Assembly: GCA_963678565.1 (NCBI GenBank)
Contig: OY782875.1
Span: forward strand, 310,001-374,000
Reading direction: 5' to 3'
DNA from: SKHV01 sp963678565
GTDB lineage: Bacteria > Bacteroidota > Bacteroidia > Bacteroidales > Prolixibacteraceae
DNA length: 64,000 nucleotides
The translations under genes were made by a program, and so were the position numbers. Shown here piece by piece: positions 19,101 to 27,146 of this stretch (position 1 is the first letter of the stretch; the number at the start of each line of letters is the position of its first letter). The notes below the pieces were generated by a model. That model saw only the letters and a list, made by a program, of their open reading frames with translations, made no database searches and had not been told where the DNA came from.

Positions 19101-19453
19101 TTGGAAGTAGCTCTTACGAAACATTGAAGGAAGCAGATCAGTTATTGAATGAAATGAAGAATGATATTTTACGGTCTAATATTTCTAATCAAACAATTAA
19201 TCGAAATAAACAAATCTTAACGCGATTATTGGAAGCTGAAAATGCAGAGCAAGAAAGAGATTTAGACGAGCAGCGAAAATCTAATACTGCTGAACAACAA
19301 TATATAAAATCAGCAGAAAAATATTTTGAAAATATATCTTCGACAGAATATAAAGAGGAAAACCTCCTAAAAAAACAATTATATTTGCAGAACTTTTACC
19401 AAAAGAAATATAAAAATTATATTAATCAATTGGATAGTATAAGTGGTAAATGA
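16163..19453 (+). CDS. DUF4175-like membrane protein with long coiled coil
   Basis: A 1096-residue protein of the kind found upstream of ybeY-mnmG in many Bacteroidota and often annotated as DUF4175 or 'ATPase' although no Walker motif is visible here. Three N-terminal transmembrane helices (about 23-51, 57-80, 150-174) are followed by an extracytoplasmic beta-rich region (about 190-480), then a long Q/E/L-rich coiled coil (about 485-770), and a Met/Gln-rich segment (about 900-1010, for example MMKQLQKSMEQQLGKMMQMMKDG). The role is unknown; architecture suggests a structural or scaffolding function at the envelope. It overlaps the following ATPase gene by 11 nt, so translation is likely coupled. 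Confidence 0.8.
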   Translation: MLDNYKKIQYKLRKFRFKLIHYELFKSFFILTSIIIGSLFVFSLFELFFYFKSSTKNILVLLLLLIYLLSFIMLILIPVVNILYKKGRYSDIDLANLLRDYFPEFKDKLQNILELKGLKEHTYSIDLINASIEQKAAELIRYDFNDALHFKRLSNHIIVFLGIVILSFGSFELIVPFKDASLRLVDYNTNYSKPSPYSYEILNEELSIGKGDNYKLVIRFIGNEDIDDIQIVYGNSNYFMVNDSSNIYSYQFNMVNNSIDFQFLTNQYYTEKYKLQVLPKPLLSKFSSIIHKPTYTNLKEETIENNAQLVVPEGSTIEFIFTAFDTDSIVINENESYSVIQISEDDKFLLNKQFIKNSNFSVDLNNEFFSIKDAVSFDIEIIKDEYPIINVIGIKDSTDLNSIYFKGNLSDDYGFSNLEFVTRIQGQEDSTISLSINSNVLDQDFFYAYNFSSYQLVTNSIEYFFRVSDNDRINGFKSTVSEVFVFSFPDDKTFFEYQDSSYNNIEEIINRSKQLSNEIQSDLKELQTKMINNEISDWERKSAMKDIYSKKQKLQDVVDQLQSKNEEISNYLNSFSEQNQELVKKQEQIEDLLENVLSDELKELMEEFNKMVEKFNESKMNELQQKIDISLDDLNKQLDKNLEVLRKMQVEQKLDQISEKLENILNQQEQTLEDFDDLTEEQITENQEKLKRDTETLQEEYEQLNDLNEQLENPMNMMDFKQEFEEIKEEFENTIQKNMSSKHRKAKKSAEQNQQNISDLTSMLQQMQSNMFAEQDQVNLALLMQVLDNLVIFSIEQEQVINSDLNSPFINEILVKQEQLKQNFRVVEDSLYSISKQVPMIGNAVNEEIVAINQNFQLINSELSDGSNVNISRYQQQIMTSANNLALFLSEVIKQMQNQMASSSPGDQNCEKPGNNPNPNSSGSMMKQLQKSMEQQLGKMMQMMKDGASPGEMNRELGKSLSQQEMMQNALRQLMNQGQVGSSSYETLKEADQLLNEMKNDILRSNISNQTINRNKQILTRLLEAENAEQERDLDEQRKSNTAEQQYIKSAEKYFENISSTEYKEENLLKKQLYLQNFYQKKYKNYINQLDSISGK

Positions 19454-19838
19454 AATTGAAATAGCATCAGAAATTAAAAGTTTTGATATCGTTCGGCAAT
19501 TTATTAGAGCAAATTGTTCAGACGAGAATATTTCTAGAAAATTGTATGGCCGAATTTATATTTCTGTTTCTGAATTGGTTAGTAATTCAATCGTTCATGG
19601 AAATCAGTTTTCAGCCGAAAAGAAGGTAAAATTGCGCTTGAATAATTTGTCAAATCGTTGGGAAATTACAGTTGAGGATGAAGGTTGTGGCTTTGATCCA
19701 AAATTGATTCCCGATCCATTATTGAAAGAAAATTTAACTTCTGAATCTGGGCGTGGAATATTCATTGTTAAAAATTATTCCGACGAATTTTTTATCGATA
19801 AAAGTGGAAGAAGAATTACTCTAATATTTTATAAATGA
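19443..19838 (+). CDS. RsbW-like ATP-binding protein (anti-sigma/serine kinase type HATPase)
   Basis: A 131-residue GHKL-fold protein like the serine kinases RsbW/SpoIIAB. The N-box is SELVSNSIVHGN, the G1 box VEDEGCGFDP and the G2 box SGRGIFIVKNYSD. Such proteins bind ATP and either sequester sigma factors or phosphorylate an anti-anti-sigma protein; no STAS partner is seen here. A GTG at 19443 is the only plausible start (no in-frame ATG nearby), giving an 11-nt overlap with the upstream gene, and the stop overlaps the ATG of ybeY by 4 nt (ATGA). Confidence 0.88.
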   Translation: MVNEIEIASEIKSFDIVRQFIRANCSDENISRKLYGRIYISVSELVSNSIVHGNQFSAEKKVKLRLNNLSNRWEITVEDEGCGFDPKLIPDPLLKENLTSESGRGIFIVKNYSDEFFIDKSGRRITLIFYK

Positions 19839-20266
19839 TCTTGTTTTTTTCTGAAGATGTAAAGAATCCTATTGAATATAAGTTACCAATTAAAAAGTGG
19901 ATTCAAAAAGTAATTAGAGATCATGGTAAAAAGGTAGGAGAAATCAACTACATTTTTGTTTCCGATGAATACCTTTTGAATATTAATAAAACGTATCTAC
20001 AACACGACTATTTTACCGATATTATTACTTTTAATAATAATGTAGAAGATATTATTGCTTCCGATATTTATATTAGTGTAGACACCGTTCGATCAAATTC
20101 TGAAAAATTTTGTGTTTCTTTTGAAGATGAGTTATTGCGAGTAATTATTCATGGAATACTTCATTTAATTGGATTTGATGATGTTTCTGATCGTTTACAA
20201 GCAGAAATGACTTCTCAAGAAAATAAGGCCTTAAAACTCTTCTATTCTTCGTTTAAGAAGAATTAA
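19835..20266 (+). CDS. ybeY: endoribonuclease YbeY (16S rRNA maturation)
   Basis: A 143-residue zinc-dependent RNase needed for 16S rRNA 3' maturation and ribosome quality control. The metal motif reads HGILHLIGFDD: two histidines (about 109 and 113) are present, while the third ligand position, His in E. coli, is Asp, as is usual in Bacteroidota YbeY. The downstream MTSQENKAL stretch is also family-typical. It overlaps the upstream ATPase gene by 4 nt and is followed after 80 nt by mnmG, which has its own promoter-like element. Confidence 0.93.
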   Translation: MILFFSEDVKNPIEYKLPIKKWIQKVIRDHGKKVGEINYIFVSDEYLLNINKTYLQHDYFTDIITFNNNVEDIIASDIYISVDTVRSNSEKFCVSFEDELLRVIIHGILHLIGFDDVSDRLQAEMTSQENKALKLFYSSFKKN

Positions 20267-20274
20267 TAACTTTG
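20267..20274 (+). promoter_or_regulatory. TAnnTTTG -7 element upstream of mnmG
   Basis: taactttg matches the Bacteroidota -7 consensus TAnnTTTG and lies 72 nt before the mnmG start. No good -33 TTTG is visible 19-21 nt upstream, so strength is uncertain. Confidence 0.45.
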
Positions 20275-20346
20275 TAAACTTTTACAAAACCATACCATTA
20301 GTTACTTTGTTGTAACTGTTTAGTTTCTAATAAATTATAGAATACA

Positions 20347-22221
20347 ATGGAATTTAACTACGATGTAATCGTTGTTGGTGCAGGACATGCAGGATGTGAG
20401 GCAGCTATGGCTGCAGGTAATATGGGATCTAAAGTTCTCTTAATTACCATGGATATGAATAAGATTGCACAAATGAGTTGTAATCCGGCAATGGGTGGAA
20501 TTGCTAAAGGACAAATTGTACGAGAGATTGATGCGCTTGGCGGATATGCTGGTATTGTTGCTGATCAATCAACTATTCAATTTCGAATGCTCAATCGATC
20601 AAAAGGACCGGCAATGTGGAGTCCAAGAGCTCAATGTGATCGTATGCATTTTTCTGCTACTTGGAGAAAGTATTTAGAGAAAAACGAAAATGTTGATTTT
20701 TGGCAAGGGATGGTTGTACAATTACTCTTTGAAAACAACAAAGTAGTTGGCGTTAAAACGGACTTAAATATAGAGTTTAAATCTAAGTGTGTTATACTTA
20801 CCAATGGTACGTTCCTCAATGGTTTAATTCATATTGGTCAGCAAAAGCAGAAAGGGGGTCGTATTGCCGAGCCAGAATCTAAACATATTAGCGAGCAATT
20901 GCTTGATTTGGGTTTTAAAGTTGGAAGAATGAAAACTGGAACGCCTGTTCGTGTTGATGGTAGATCTGTGAAATACAGTAAGTTAGAAGAGCAAAAAGGA
21001 GATGTTGATTTTTATAAATTTTCTTATCTTCCTGAGAATCGCACAAAACTAAAGCAGTTATCTTGTTATATTGCATACACGAACGTAGATACACATTCAA
21101 TCCTTCAAACTGGTTTTGAGTCGAGTCCTTTATTTGATGGGACTATTCAAAGTTTAGGCCCTCGTTATTGTCCAAGTATCGAAACCAAGTTAATTACTTT
21201 TTCTGATAAAGATCAACATCATTTATTTTTGGAACCAGAAGGAGAGGATACTATCGAGTATTATTTAAATGGTTATTCCTCATCATTACCTTGGGATGTA
21301 CAATTGAATGCTTTACGAAAAGTTGAAGGTTTTGAGGAGGTAAAAATATTTCGACCAGGATATGCAATTGAGTATGATTTTTTTGAACCAACTCAATTAC
21401 ATCATACTTTAGAAACAAAGTACATTAAAAATTTGTATTTCGCTGGTCAAATTAATGGAACTACTGGTTATGAAGAAGCAGGTGCGCAAGGTATCGTTGC
21501 AGGTATTAATGCACATAATAGGTGTTTCGATAAAGAGGAATTTGTGCTTGGTCGTGATGAAGCTTATATTGGTGTTTTAATTGATGATTTAGTTACTAAG
21601 GGAGTGGATGAACCTTATCGTATGTTTACTTCACGTGCTGAGTATCGTATATTATTACGTCAGGATAATGCTGATGAACGGCTAACTCCTAAAGGCTTTG
21701 CTTTAGGTTTAGCAGATATAAAGCGCTTAGATTTGTTGAATTATAAGTTAGAAAAGCGCGAGGATTTGTATAAGTTTATATCTAAATTAAGTATCAAACC
21801 TGAACAATTAAATAATTATTTGAAATCTGTTAATTCTTCACCTTTAAAACAAGGAGTAAAATTGATAGATGTAATTTCTCGTCCTAATATTCGATTAAAA
21901 GATATTATACAGATTCTTCCAGAATTAAAATCGAAGGTAGATTTACTAGATAGAAGTAAAGATGAAATTGTAGATGCTGTTGAAATATTAATAAAGTATT
22001 CAGGTTATATTGAACGTGAAAAATTGATGGCAGAGAAGTTTAAAAGGCTCAATGAAATTAAGATTGAAGGTAAGTTTGATTACAATTCAATTCATACTAT
22101 TTCAACTGAAGCACGTCAAAAATTAACAACAGTACAACCAAAAACACTTGGTCAAGCTAGTAGAATTCCAGGTGTTTCTCCATCAGATATAAGTGTTTTA
22201 TTGGTCTTAATGGGAAGATAG
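20347..22221 (+). CDS. mnmG: tRNA uridine-5-carboxymethylaminomethyl modification enzyme MnmG (GidA)
   Basis: A 624-residue FAD protein that with MnmE installs the cmnm5 group on wobble U34 of several tRNAs. The dinucleotide-binding motif VVGAGHAGCEAAMAAG opens the protein (residues 8-23). Other landmarks are CNPAMGGIAKGQIVREIDALGG, the GAQGIVAGINA region and the C-terminal helical domain with GQASRIPGVSPSDISVLLV. Length is normal. The stop codon shares its last G with a parS-like element. In many bacteria gidA/mnmG lies close to oriC, in line with the other origin signs here; mnmE is not in the window. Confidence 0.98.
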   Translation: MEFNYDVIVVGAGHAGCEAAMAAGNMGSKVLLITMDMNKIAQMSCNPAMGGIAKGQIVREIDALGGYAGIVADQSTIQFRMLNRSKGPAMWSPRAQCDRMHFSATWRKYLEKNENVDFWQGMVVQLLFENNKVVGVKTDLNIEFKSKCVILTNGTFLNGLIHIGQQKQKGGRIAEPESKHISEQLLDLGFKVGRMKTGTPVRVDGRSVKYSKLEEQKGDVDFYKFSYLPENRTKLKQLSCYIAYTNVDTHSILQTGFESSPLFDGTIQSLGPRYCPSIETKLITFSDKDQHHLFLEPEGEDTIEYYLNGYSSSLPWDVQLNALRKVEGFEEVKIFRPGYAIEYDFFEPTQLHHTLETKYIKNLYFAGQINGTTGYEEAGAQGIVAGINAHNRCFDKEEFVLGRDEAYIGVLIDDLVTKGVDEPYRMFTSRAEYRILLRQDNADERLTPKGFALGLADIKRLDLLNYKLEKREDLYKFISKLSIKPEQLNNYLKSVNSSPLKQGVKLIDVISRPNIRLKDIIQILPELKSKVDLLDRSKDEIVDAVEILIKYSGYIEREKLMAEKFKRLNEIKIEGKFDYNSIHTISTEARQKLTTVQPKTLGQASRIPGVSPSDISVLLVLMGR

Positions 22222-22234
22222 TTTCACGTGGAAC
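22221..22234. promoter_or_regulatory. parS-like ParB-binding site
   Basis: GTTTCACGTGGAAC overlaps the last base of the mnmG stop codon. It matches the conserved 14-bp core of bacterial chromosomal parS (TGTTTCACGTGAAACA / TGTTCCACGTGGAACA types); only the two outermost bases of the 16-mer deviate. A second site lies at 23235. Binding by ParB/Spo0J is inferred. Confidence 0.75.
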
Positions 22235-22749
22235 CAGTAACTGTTTTATGAATTAATAGGAAGTATTTACTTAAATTGATGAATTTATTTCTGAATCTTA
22301 TATAGCTTTTGATTGAAATTCATATTGAAGTAGATCAGAAGATTTATTCAATAATTGCGATAGTTTATTTAGCTTAGATGCAGAAAATAGTTCTTGAAAA
22401 CGGATCAAGTATATTCTTACAATTTATTATTGTTATCTAATGTTATCCTTTTAAGAGGATTTTTATAGTTGTCTATTACTTCTGTGTTTTCAATATCGTT
22501 GTTAAAATTCAAATGTATCCTATTGTGTTAAATAGTTGGTGGCTTTTTATTTTACAATGTTACTGTTGATGTTTAAAACACCTAGAAATTGGAATGCGTA
22601 CATAGAATTGTTTGTATTGATAATTATATTAACTACGTAGCTAATATAGTTTGTTTTATTGTGATTGATAATTTTCGGTAAATAATCTAGTGTTTAGCTT
22701 TTATTTATTTTCTAGGATTTAAGATTGTATTCTTTGAAGTTAATTTTTA
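22222..22749. other. 528-bp non-coding region between mnmG and uvrC
   Basis: The stretch starts with the parS-like element and is otherwise very AT-rich. I find no open frame of note, no tRNA, no hairpin with a U-tract and no clear DnaA box. It is unusually long for this compact stretch of genes. It could be part of the origin/partition region or the remnant of a lost gene; related Bacteroidota often carry an apt gene at this point, but no trace of it is readable here. Confidence 0.5.
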
Positions 22750-24558
22750 ATGAGTGTAGATGAATATATAAAAAGTATTGTGTCGATATTGCCGGAAGAA
22801 CCTGGTATTTACCAATTTTTCGATAAAAATGGTGTAATTATTTACATAGGTAAAGCCAAGCGTTTGAAGCGACGTGTTGCATCTTATTTTACGAAAAATC
22901 ATGATCGTCACAAAACAACTTTGTTGGTGCGTAATATTGTGGACATTAAATATATTGTTGTAGAGACTGAGCAAGATGCACTAATTCTCGAGAATAACTT
23001 AATAAAAAAGTACCAGCCGCGCTATAATATTCAATTAAAAGATGATAAAACATTTCCTTGGATTGTAGTAAAGAATGAACGATTTCCAAGAGTTTTTTAT
23101 ACAAGGAAGGTTGTAAAAGATGGATCTTTATATTTTGGACCTTTTACTTCAATGTTGTTGGTTCGTACTTTAATCGATTTGTTCAAGCAATCTTATAAAT
23201 TAAGAACTTGTAATTTTAATTTATCAAAAGAGAATGTTTCACGTGGAAAGTTTAAAGTTTGTCTTCAATACCATATTGGAAATTGTAAGGGGCCCTGTGA
23301 AAATCATCAAGAAGAATCAGATTATTTAGAGGGAATTGAGCAAATAAAGCATATTTTGCGCGGAAATATTGGATCGGTGATTTCAATATTAAAGGAGGAA
23401 ATGAAGCGCTGTGTTGATGAATTAAACTTCGAAGATGCTCATTTGATTAAAGAAAAGCTTGAAGTACTTCAAAAGTATCAAGCGAAATCGGCAGTTGTAA
23501 GTAGTTCGATAAGGAATATTGATGTTTATTCTTTTAAGCGTGAGGAAAAACTCAGTTATGTGAATTTTCTAAAAGTTGTAAATGGAAATGTAATTCATTC
23601 GTTTACGCTCGAAATTAAACAGAAATTAGATGAAAGCGATAAAGATCTTCTTTTAAGTGGGATTACCGAAATTCGTCAAAAAATATACAGCAATGCCACA
23701 GAAATAATTGTTCCTTTTAAACCAGAATATGAGCTAAAGGATATCAAGTTCACGGTACCGCAAAAAGGCGATAAAAAGAAATTGCTTGAATTATCTGAAA
23801 AGAATGTTACTTATTTTATTCTCGAGAAAAAGAAAAATAGTATAACTAAGAAGACAGAGCATCCATCGGATCGTATTTTAACGACTGCAATGAAGGATTT
23901 GCGTTTAAAAGAAAAACCGATTCATATAGAATGTTTTGATAATAGTAATCTACAAGGAAGTAATCCTGTTGCTTCTTGTGTGGTTTTTAAAAACGCAAAA
24001 CCTTCAAAGCGCGATTATCGACATTTTAATATTAAAACGGTGGAAGGCCCAAACGATTTCGCATCTATGGAGGAAATTGTTTATCGACGATATAAAAGAT
24101 TGTTAGAGGAAGATCAAAAATTGCCAAATTTAGTAATTGTTGATGGGGGAAAAGGTCAATTAGGCTCTGCTTTGAATGCCCTTGAAAGATTGAATTTAAG
24201 AGGAAAATTGCCAATAATTGGTATCGCAAAACGTTTAGAGGAAATCTACTATCCTGGTGATCCAGTTCCTTTATATATTGATAAGAATTCTGAAACGCTT
24301 AAGCTGGTTCAAAAACTGAGAGATGAAGCACACCGATTTGGAATTACACATCACCGTAGTAAGCGAAATAAAGAAATGTCGGTTTCGGAATTGGATCAAA
24401 TTAACGGAATAGGGGAACGAACAAAAATTAATTTACTTAGAGAATATAAATCTGTAAGTGGTATAAATAATGCGTCTAGCGAACAACTGGAGAATTTAAT
24501 TGGCAAGCACAAAACATCATTGATAAAAGCTCATTTTAGTAAGGTCGATAATTCTTAA
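22750..24558 (+). CDS. uvrC: excinuclease ABC subunit C (UvrC)
   Basis: A 602-residue nuclease subunit that makes both incisions in nucleotide excision repair. The GIY-YIG domain is at residues 15-95 (GIYQFF ... VIIYIGKAKRLKRRVASYF), a Cys-containing segment follows (CLQYHIGNCKGPC), then the UVR motif that contacts UvrB (about 200-237, LKEEMKRCVDELNFEDAHLIKEKLE split by one turn), the RNase H-like endonuclease domain (HIECFDNSNLQGSNPVASCVVF, VIVDGGKGQL) and tandem helix-hairpin-helix motifs at the end (QINGIGERTKINLL). A parS-like element is embedded in codons around residue 164 (VSRGK). Confidence 0.97.
   Translation: MSVDEYIKSIVSILPEEPGIYQFFDKNGVIIYIGKAKRLKRRVASYFTKNHDRHKTTLLVRNIVDIKYIVVETEQDALILENNLIKKYQPRYNIQLKDDKTFPWIVVKNERFPRVFYTRKVVKDGSLYFGPFTSMLLVRTLIDLFKQSYKLRTCNFNLSKENVSRGKFKVCLQYHIGNCKGPCENHQEESDYLEGIEQIKHILRGNIGSVISILKEEMKRCVDELNFEDAHLIKEKLEVLQKYQAKSAVVSSSIRNIDVYSFKREEKLSYVNFLKVVNGNVIHSFTLEIKQKLDESDKDLLLSGITEIRQKIYSNATEIIVPFKPEYELKDIKFTVPQKGDKKKLLELSEKNVTYFILEKKKNSITKKTEHPSDRILTTAMKDLRLKEKPIHIECFDNSNLQGSNPVASCVVFKNAKPSKRDYRHFNIKTVEGPNDFASMEEIVYRRYKRLLEEDQKLPNLVIVDGGKGQLGSALNALERLNLRGKLPIIGIAKRLEEIYYPGDPVPLYIDKNSETLKLVQKLRDEAHRFGITHHRSKRNKEMSVSELDQINGIGERTKINLLREYKSVSGINNASSEQLENLIGKHKTSLIKAHFSKVDNS
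23235..23250. promoter_or_regulatory. second parS-like site, inside uvrC
   Basis: TGTTTCACGTGGAAAG matches a parS 16-mer (TGTTTCACGTGGAACA) at 14 of 16 positions and lies 1.0 kb from the site at 22221. It is inside the uvrC reading frame, encoding Val-Ser-Arg-Gly-Lys; parS sites within genes are known, for example in B. subtilis spo0J. Confidence 0.65.
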
Positions 24559-24706
24559 ATGAAAATCTATAATCAACAATGCTTATCTATGTATAAGTAG
24601 CTTATAGGCGCTTGTTGAATGAACAATAAATCACATTTTATTTGGTATTAATCCTGATTTTAAAAGAAACCTTATCGGAAATATTATTTATTTAGCAGAG
24701 AAATCT

Positions 24707-24741
24707 TTTGAACCGAAAATTGGTTTTATTGGTTAACTTTG
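24707..24741 (+). promoter_or_regulatory. promoter of rbfA
   Basis: A -7 element taactttg (24734-24741) fits TAnnTTTG exactly and ends 20 nt before the rbfA ATG. A TTTG at 24707-24710 could be the -33 element, although the 23-nt spacing is longer than the usual 19-21. Confidence 0.55.
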
Positions 24742-24761
24742 CGCAACAATTTAGCAAAATT

Positions 24762-25103
24762 ATGTATTCAACACGTCAGAATAAAGTTTCCAGATTATTG
24801 CAAAAAGAGCTGGCTACAATATTTCAGCAAGAAAGCAAGAATCATTTCAAAGGAAAAATGATTTCAGTTACCGCAGTTAGAGTAACGAAAGATTTAGCAA
24901 TTGCAAGAGTTTATTTAAGTATCTTCCCATCCGAAGGAGCAGAAGAAGTACTTAAATTGATCAAGCAACTTGCTCCAATGTTGCGTGGAAATTTAGGTCA
25001 AAAAGTTGGAAAGCAAATTCGAATAGTTCCCAATCTAGAATTTTATATTGATGATAGTTTAGACTACATTGATAATATTGATACACTTTTAAAAGACAAA
25101 TAA
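24762..25103 (+). CDS. rbfA: 30S ribosome-binding factor RbfA
   Basis: A 113-residue KH-fold protein that binds the 30S subunit and helps 16S rRNA 5'-end maturation. The start ATG at 24762 (MYSTRQNKVSRLLQKELATIF) is chosen because the upstream in-frame TTG at 24708 lies within the promoter and the added residues do not match the family. Typical segments are ISVTAVRVTKDLAIARVYLSIFP and LAPMLRGNLGQKVGKQIRIVPNLEFYIDDSLD. It is 5 nt before the methyltransferase gene, so the two and the permease gene are probably one transcript. Confidence 0.93.
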   Translation: MYSTRQNKVSRLLQKELATIFQQESKNHFKGKMISVTAVRVTKDLAIARVYLSIFPSEGAEEVLKLIKQLAPMLRGNLGQKVGKQIRIVPNLEFYIDDSLDYIDNIDTLLKDK

Positions 25104-25108
25104 TAGTT

Positions 25109-25927
25109 ATGCAGTACGATCCCATAAAGCGTTCGCTTGGTAAAATATTCAATAAATCTACTTTCTTACGAAAACTATTTTACCGTTTACTCGACTTGCT
25201 TTTATTAAGAGCTTGGCATGTTAACAAGGTATTGCGAAATACAAATCTAGGAGCTCAGGCAACAATTTTAGATGCTGGTTCTGGTTTTGGACAATATACC
25301 TTCCGAATGTCAAAATTATTTCCCGAAGCAAGCATTAAAGCAATTGATGTGAAAACAGAGCAAGTATCTGATTGTAATGATTTTATGTCTAAAATTGGAC
25401 AAAATAAGCGTGTCGTTTTTGAGGTTGGTGATTTAACTAAATATGTAGAAGAAAATCAGTATGATTTCATTCTTTCGGTTGATGTAATGGAGCATATAGA
25501 AGAAGATGTTCAGGTATTTAAAAACTTTCATGCTTCGTTAAAAGATAATGGTACTTTATTGATTTCAACGCCTTCTGATCAAGGTGGGTCTGATTCACAT
25601 GATCACGACCACGATCATGACGATATCAATGGATTTATCGATGAACATGTACGTGATGGTTACAACATCAACGAAATAAAAGATAAATTGGAAAGCGCTG
25701 GTTTTAAGAATATTAAATCGCGTTACACCTATGGTAAACCAGGTTCTGCTGCTTGGAAACTTTCAATGAAGTATCCAATTCAATTATTAGGAGTTTCAAA
25801 AGCTTTCTTTATCATATTGCCTTTCTACTATTTGATTGCATATCCAATTTCGGCAATTTTAAATTGGTTTGATGTAAATTTGAAACACAAAACAGGAACA
25901 GGCCTAATAGTTACGGCGAACAAATAA
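25109..25927 (+). CDS. class I SAM-dependent methyltransferase with His/Asp run and C-terminal membrane helix
   Basis: A 272-residue methyltransferase. Motif I is ILDAGSGFGQYT (about 51-62), motif II contains IKAIDVKTEQ, and the DFILSVDVMEHIEEDVQVF stretch is the usual post-motif region. After STPSDQGGSD an alternating His/Asp run (HDHDHDHDD, about 165-173) is inserted, then a C-terminal hydrophobic segment (about 228-253, LLGVSKAFFIILPFYYLIAYP) that should dock it to the membrane. The acceptor is unknown; a small molecule or lipid acceptor is plausible given the membrane anchor. It lies 5 nt after rbfA and 1 nt before the permease gene. Confidence 0.85.
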   Translation: MQYDPIKRSLGKIFNKSTFLRKLFYRLLDLLLLRAWHVNKVLRNTNLGAQATILDAGSGFGQYTFRMSKLFPEASIKAIDVKTEQVSDCNDFMSKIGQNKRVVFEVGDLTKYVEENQYDFILSVDVMEHIEEDVQVFKNFHASLKDNGTLLISTPSDQGGSDSHDHDHDHDDINGFIDEHVRDGYNINEIKDKLESAGFKNIKSRYTYGKPGSAAWKLSMKYPIQLLGVSKAFFIILPFYYLIAYPISAILNWFDVNLKHKTGTGLIVTANK

Positions 25928-25928
25928 T

Positions 25929-27146
25929 TTGAAAATATCACTCTACATAGCACGACGTTATCTGCTTTCAAAGAAGTCGAGAAACGTGGTCAATATTATT
26001 TCAATTATTGCCATGATTGGAGTAATGGTTGGCACAGCTGCTATGGTAATTGTGTTAAGTATTTTCAATGGAATCGACTCCTTAGTAATTGGGCTGTACA
26101 GTACCTTCGATCCGCATTTACAGATTACTTCAAACGAAGGAAAACAGTTTAATCTTTCCGAAGAAAATATTAATCAAATTCAAAACGATCCGGAACTTGC
26201 TCATTATTGTGAGGTTTTAGACGAATTGGCTCTTTTTCATTATGAAGATCGTCAGGTGGTTGGAAAAATAAGAGGAGTTACCGATACTTATCTTGAGATG
26301 ACCAGTATCGATTCGGTTTTATATAGTGGAAAAGCTGTTTTAAACGATGGAAGTTTTGATTATGCTATTCTTGGAATTGGTGTTTCTTCTTCCTTGGGTG
26401 CTGCTTCAAATTTTATTCGCCCGCTTAGTGTATCTGTTCCTAAAAAAGGAAAAACCAACATCCTAACCAATCCTTTCAAGCAAACCAAATTGTTTCTTTC
26501 TGGCGTATTTGCAATTGGCGATCCAGTTCTCGACGACGTTTATGCTTTGGTTCCATTAAATGTTGCACGTGAATTGGCCGAGGCTGAAGATCTTGTCACA
26601 GCCATCGATTTAAAGTACAATTCAGATGTTAATTTACAGAACAAACAACGAGAATTGAGCAAAATTCTAGGTGCCAAATTTGTTGTCAAAAGTCAAAAAG
26701 AATTGCATGCCGATTATTTTAAAGTTTCGCGCATCGAACGATTTTTCATTTTCATTATTTTTAGTTTGATTTTAATTATTGCTTCTTTTAATTTAACAGG
26801 AGCCATTACCATGTTACTGCTCGATAAAAAGAAAGATATTAACATTTTAAGCAGTTTTGGAATGGAACGAAGCAAGATTGCAAATATATTTTTCACCGAA
26901 GGATTTTTAATAACCACAATTGGTGCAAGCATTGGTTTAGTATTGGGAGTTCTTATCTGCTATGGACAAATTTATTTTGGATGGCTGAAATTCCCCGGAA
27001 ATTTTGCTGTACAAGCATACCCTGTGGTTATTAAACCAATTAATCTTGTTATAACAATGCTTACTGTTATGGCAATTGGTTCCTTATTAAGTTACTTGCC
27101 AGCTAAGCTTTTACCGAAAAAGTATTTCGAAATTCATCCAGAGTAA
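25929..27146 (+). CDS. FtsX-like ABC transporter permease (LolC/LolE type)
   Basis: A 405-residue inner-membrane permease of the MacB/LolE type: a transmembrane helix at about 20-45, a large periplasmic domain (about 46-265) and three C-terminal helices (about 270-298, 318-345, 370-395). The N-terminus ISLYIARRYLLSKKSRNVVNIIS is that of LolC/LolE lipoprotein-release permeases, and the gene starts with TTG at 25929, one base after the methyltransferase stop; no closer ATG fits. An ATP-binding partner (LolD) is not encoded nearby. Lipoprotein release to the outer membrane is the likely role. Confidence 0.88.
   Translation: MKISLYIARRYLLSKKSRNVVNIISIIAMIGVMVGTAAMVIVLSIFNGIDSLVIGLYSTFDPHLQITSNEGKQFNLSEENINQIQNDPELAHYCEVLDELALFHYEDRQVVGKIRGVTDTYLEMTSIDSVLYSGKAVLNDGSFDYAILGIGVSSSLGAASNFIRPLSVSVPKKGKTNILTNPFKQTKLFLSGVFAIGDPVLDDVYALVPLNVARELAEAEDLVTAIDLKYNSDVNLQNKQRELSKILGAKFVVKSQKELHADYFKVSRIERFFIFIIFSLILIIASFNLTGAITMLLLDKKKDINILSSFGMERSKIANIFFTEGFLITTIGASIGLVLGVLICYGQIYFGWLKFPGNFAVQAYPVVIKPINLVITMLTVMAIGSLLSYLPAKLLPKKYFEIHPE

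Noticed and set aside
24573..24618. nested inverted repeats (tcaacaa/ttgttga, cttat/ataag) after uvrC as an RNA or terminator
   Set aside because: Short stems with unpaired bulges and no U-tract; nothing identifies it as a functional RNA.
26561..26576. TGTTGCACGTGAATTG in the permease gene as a third parS
   Set aside because: Only 13 of 16 positions agree and the right arm of the palindrome is lost, so it is much weaker than the two listed sites.
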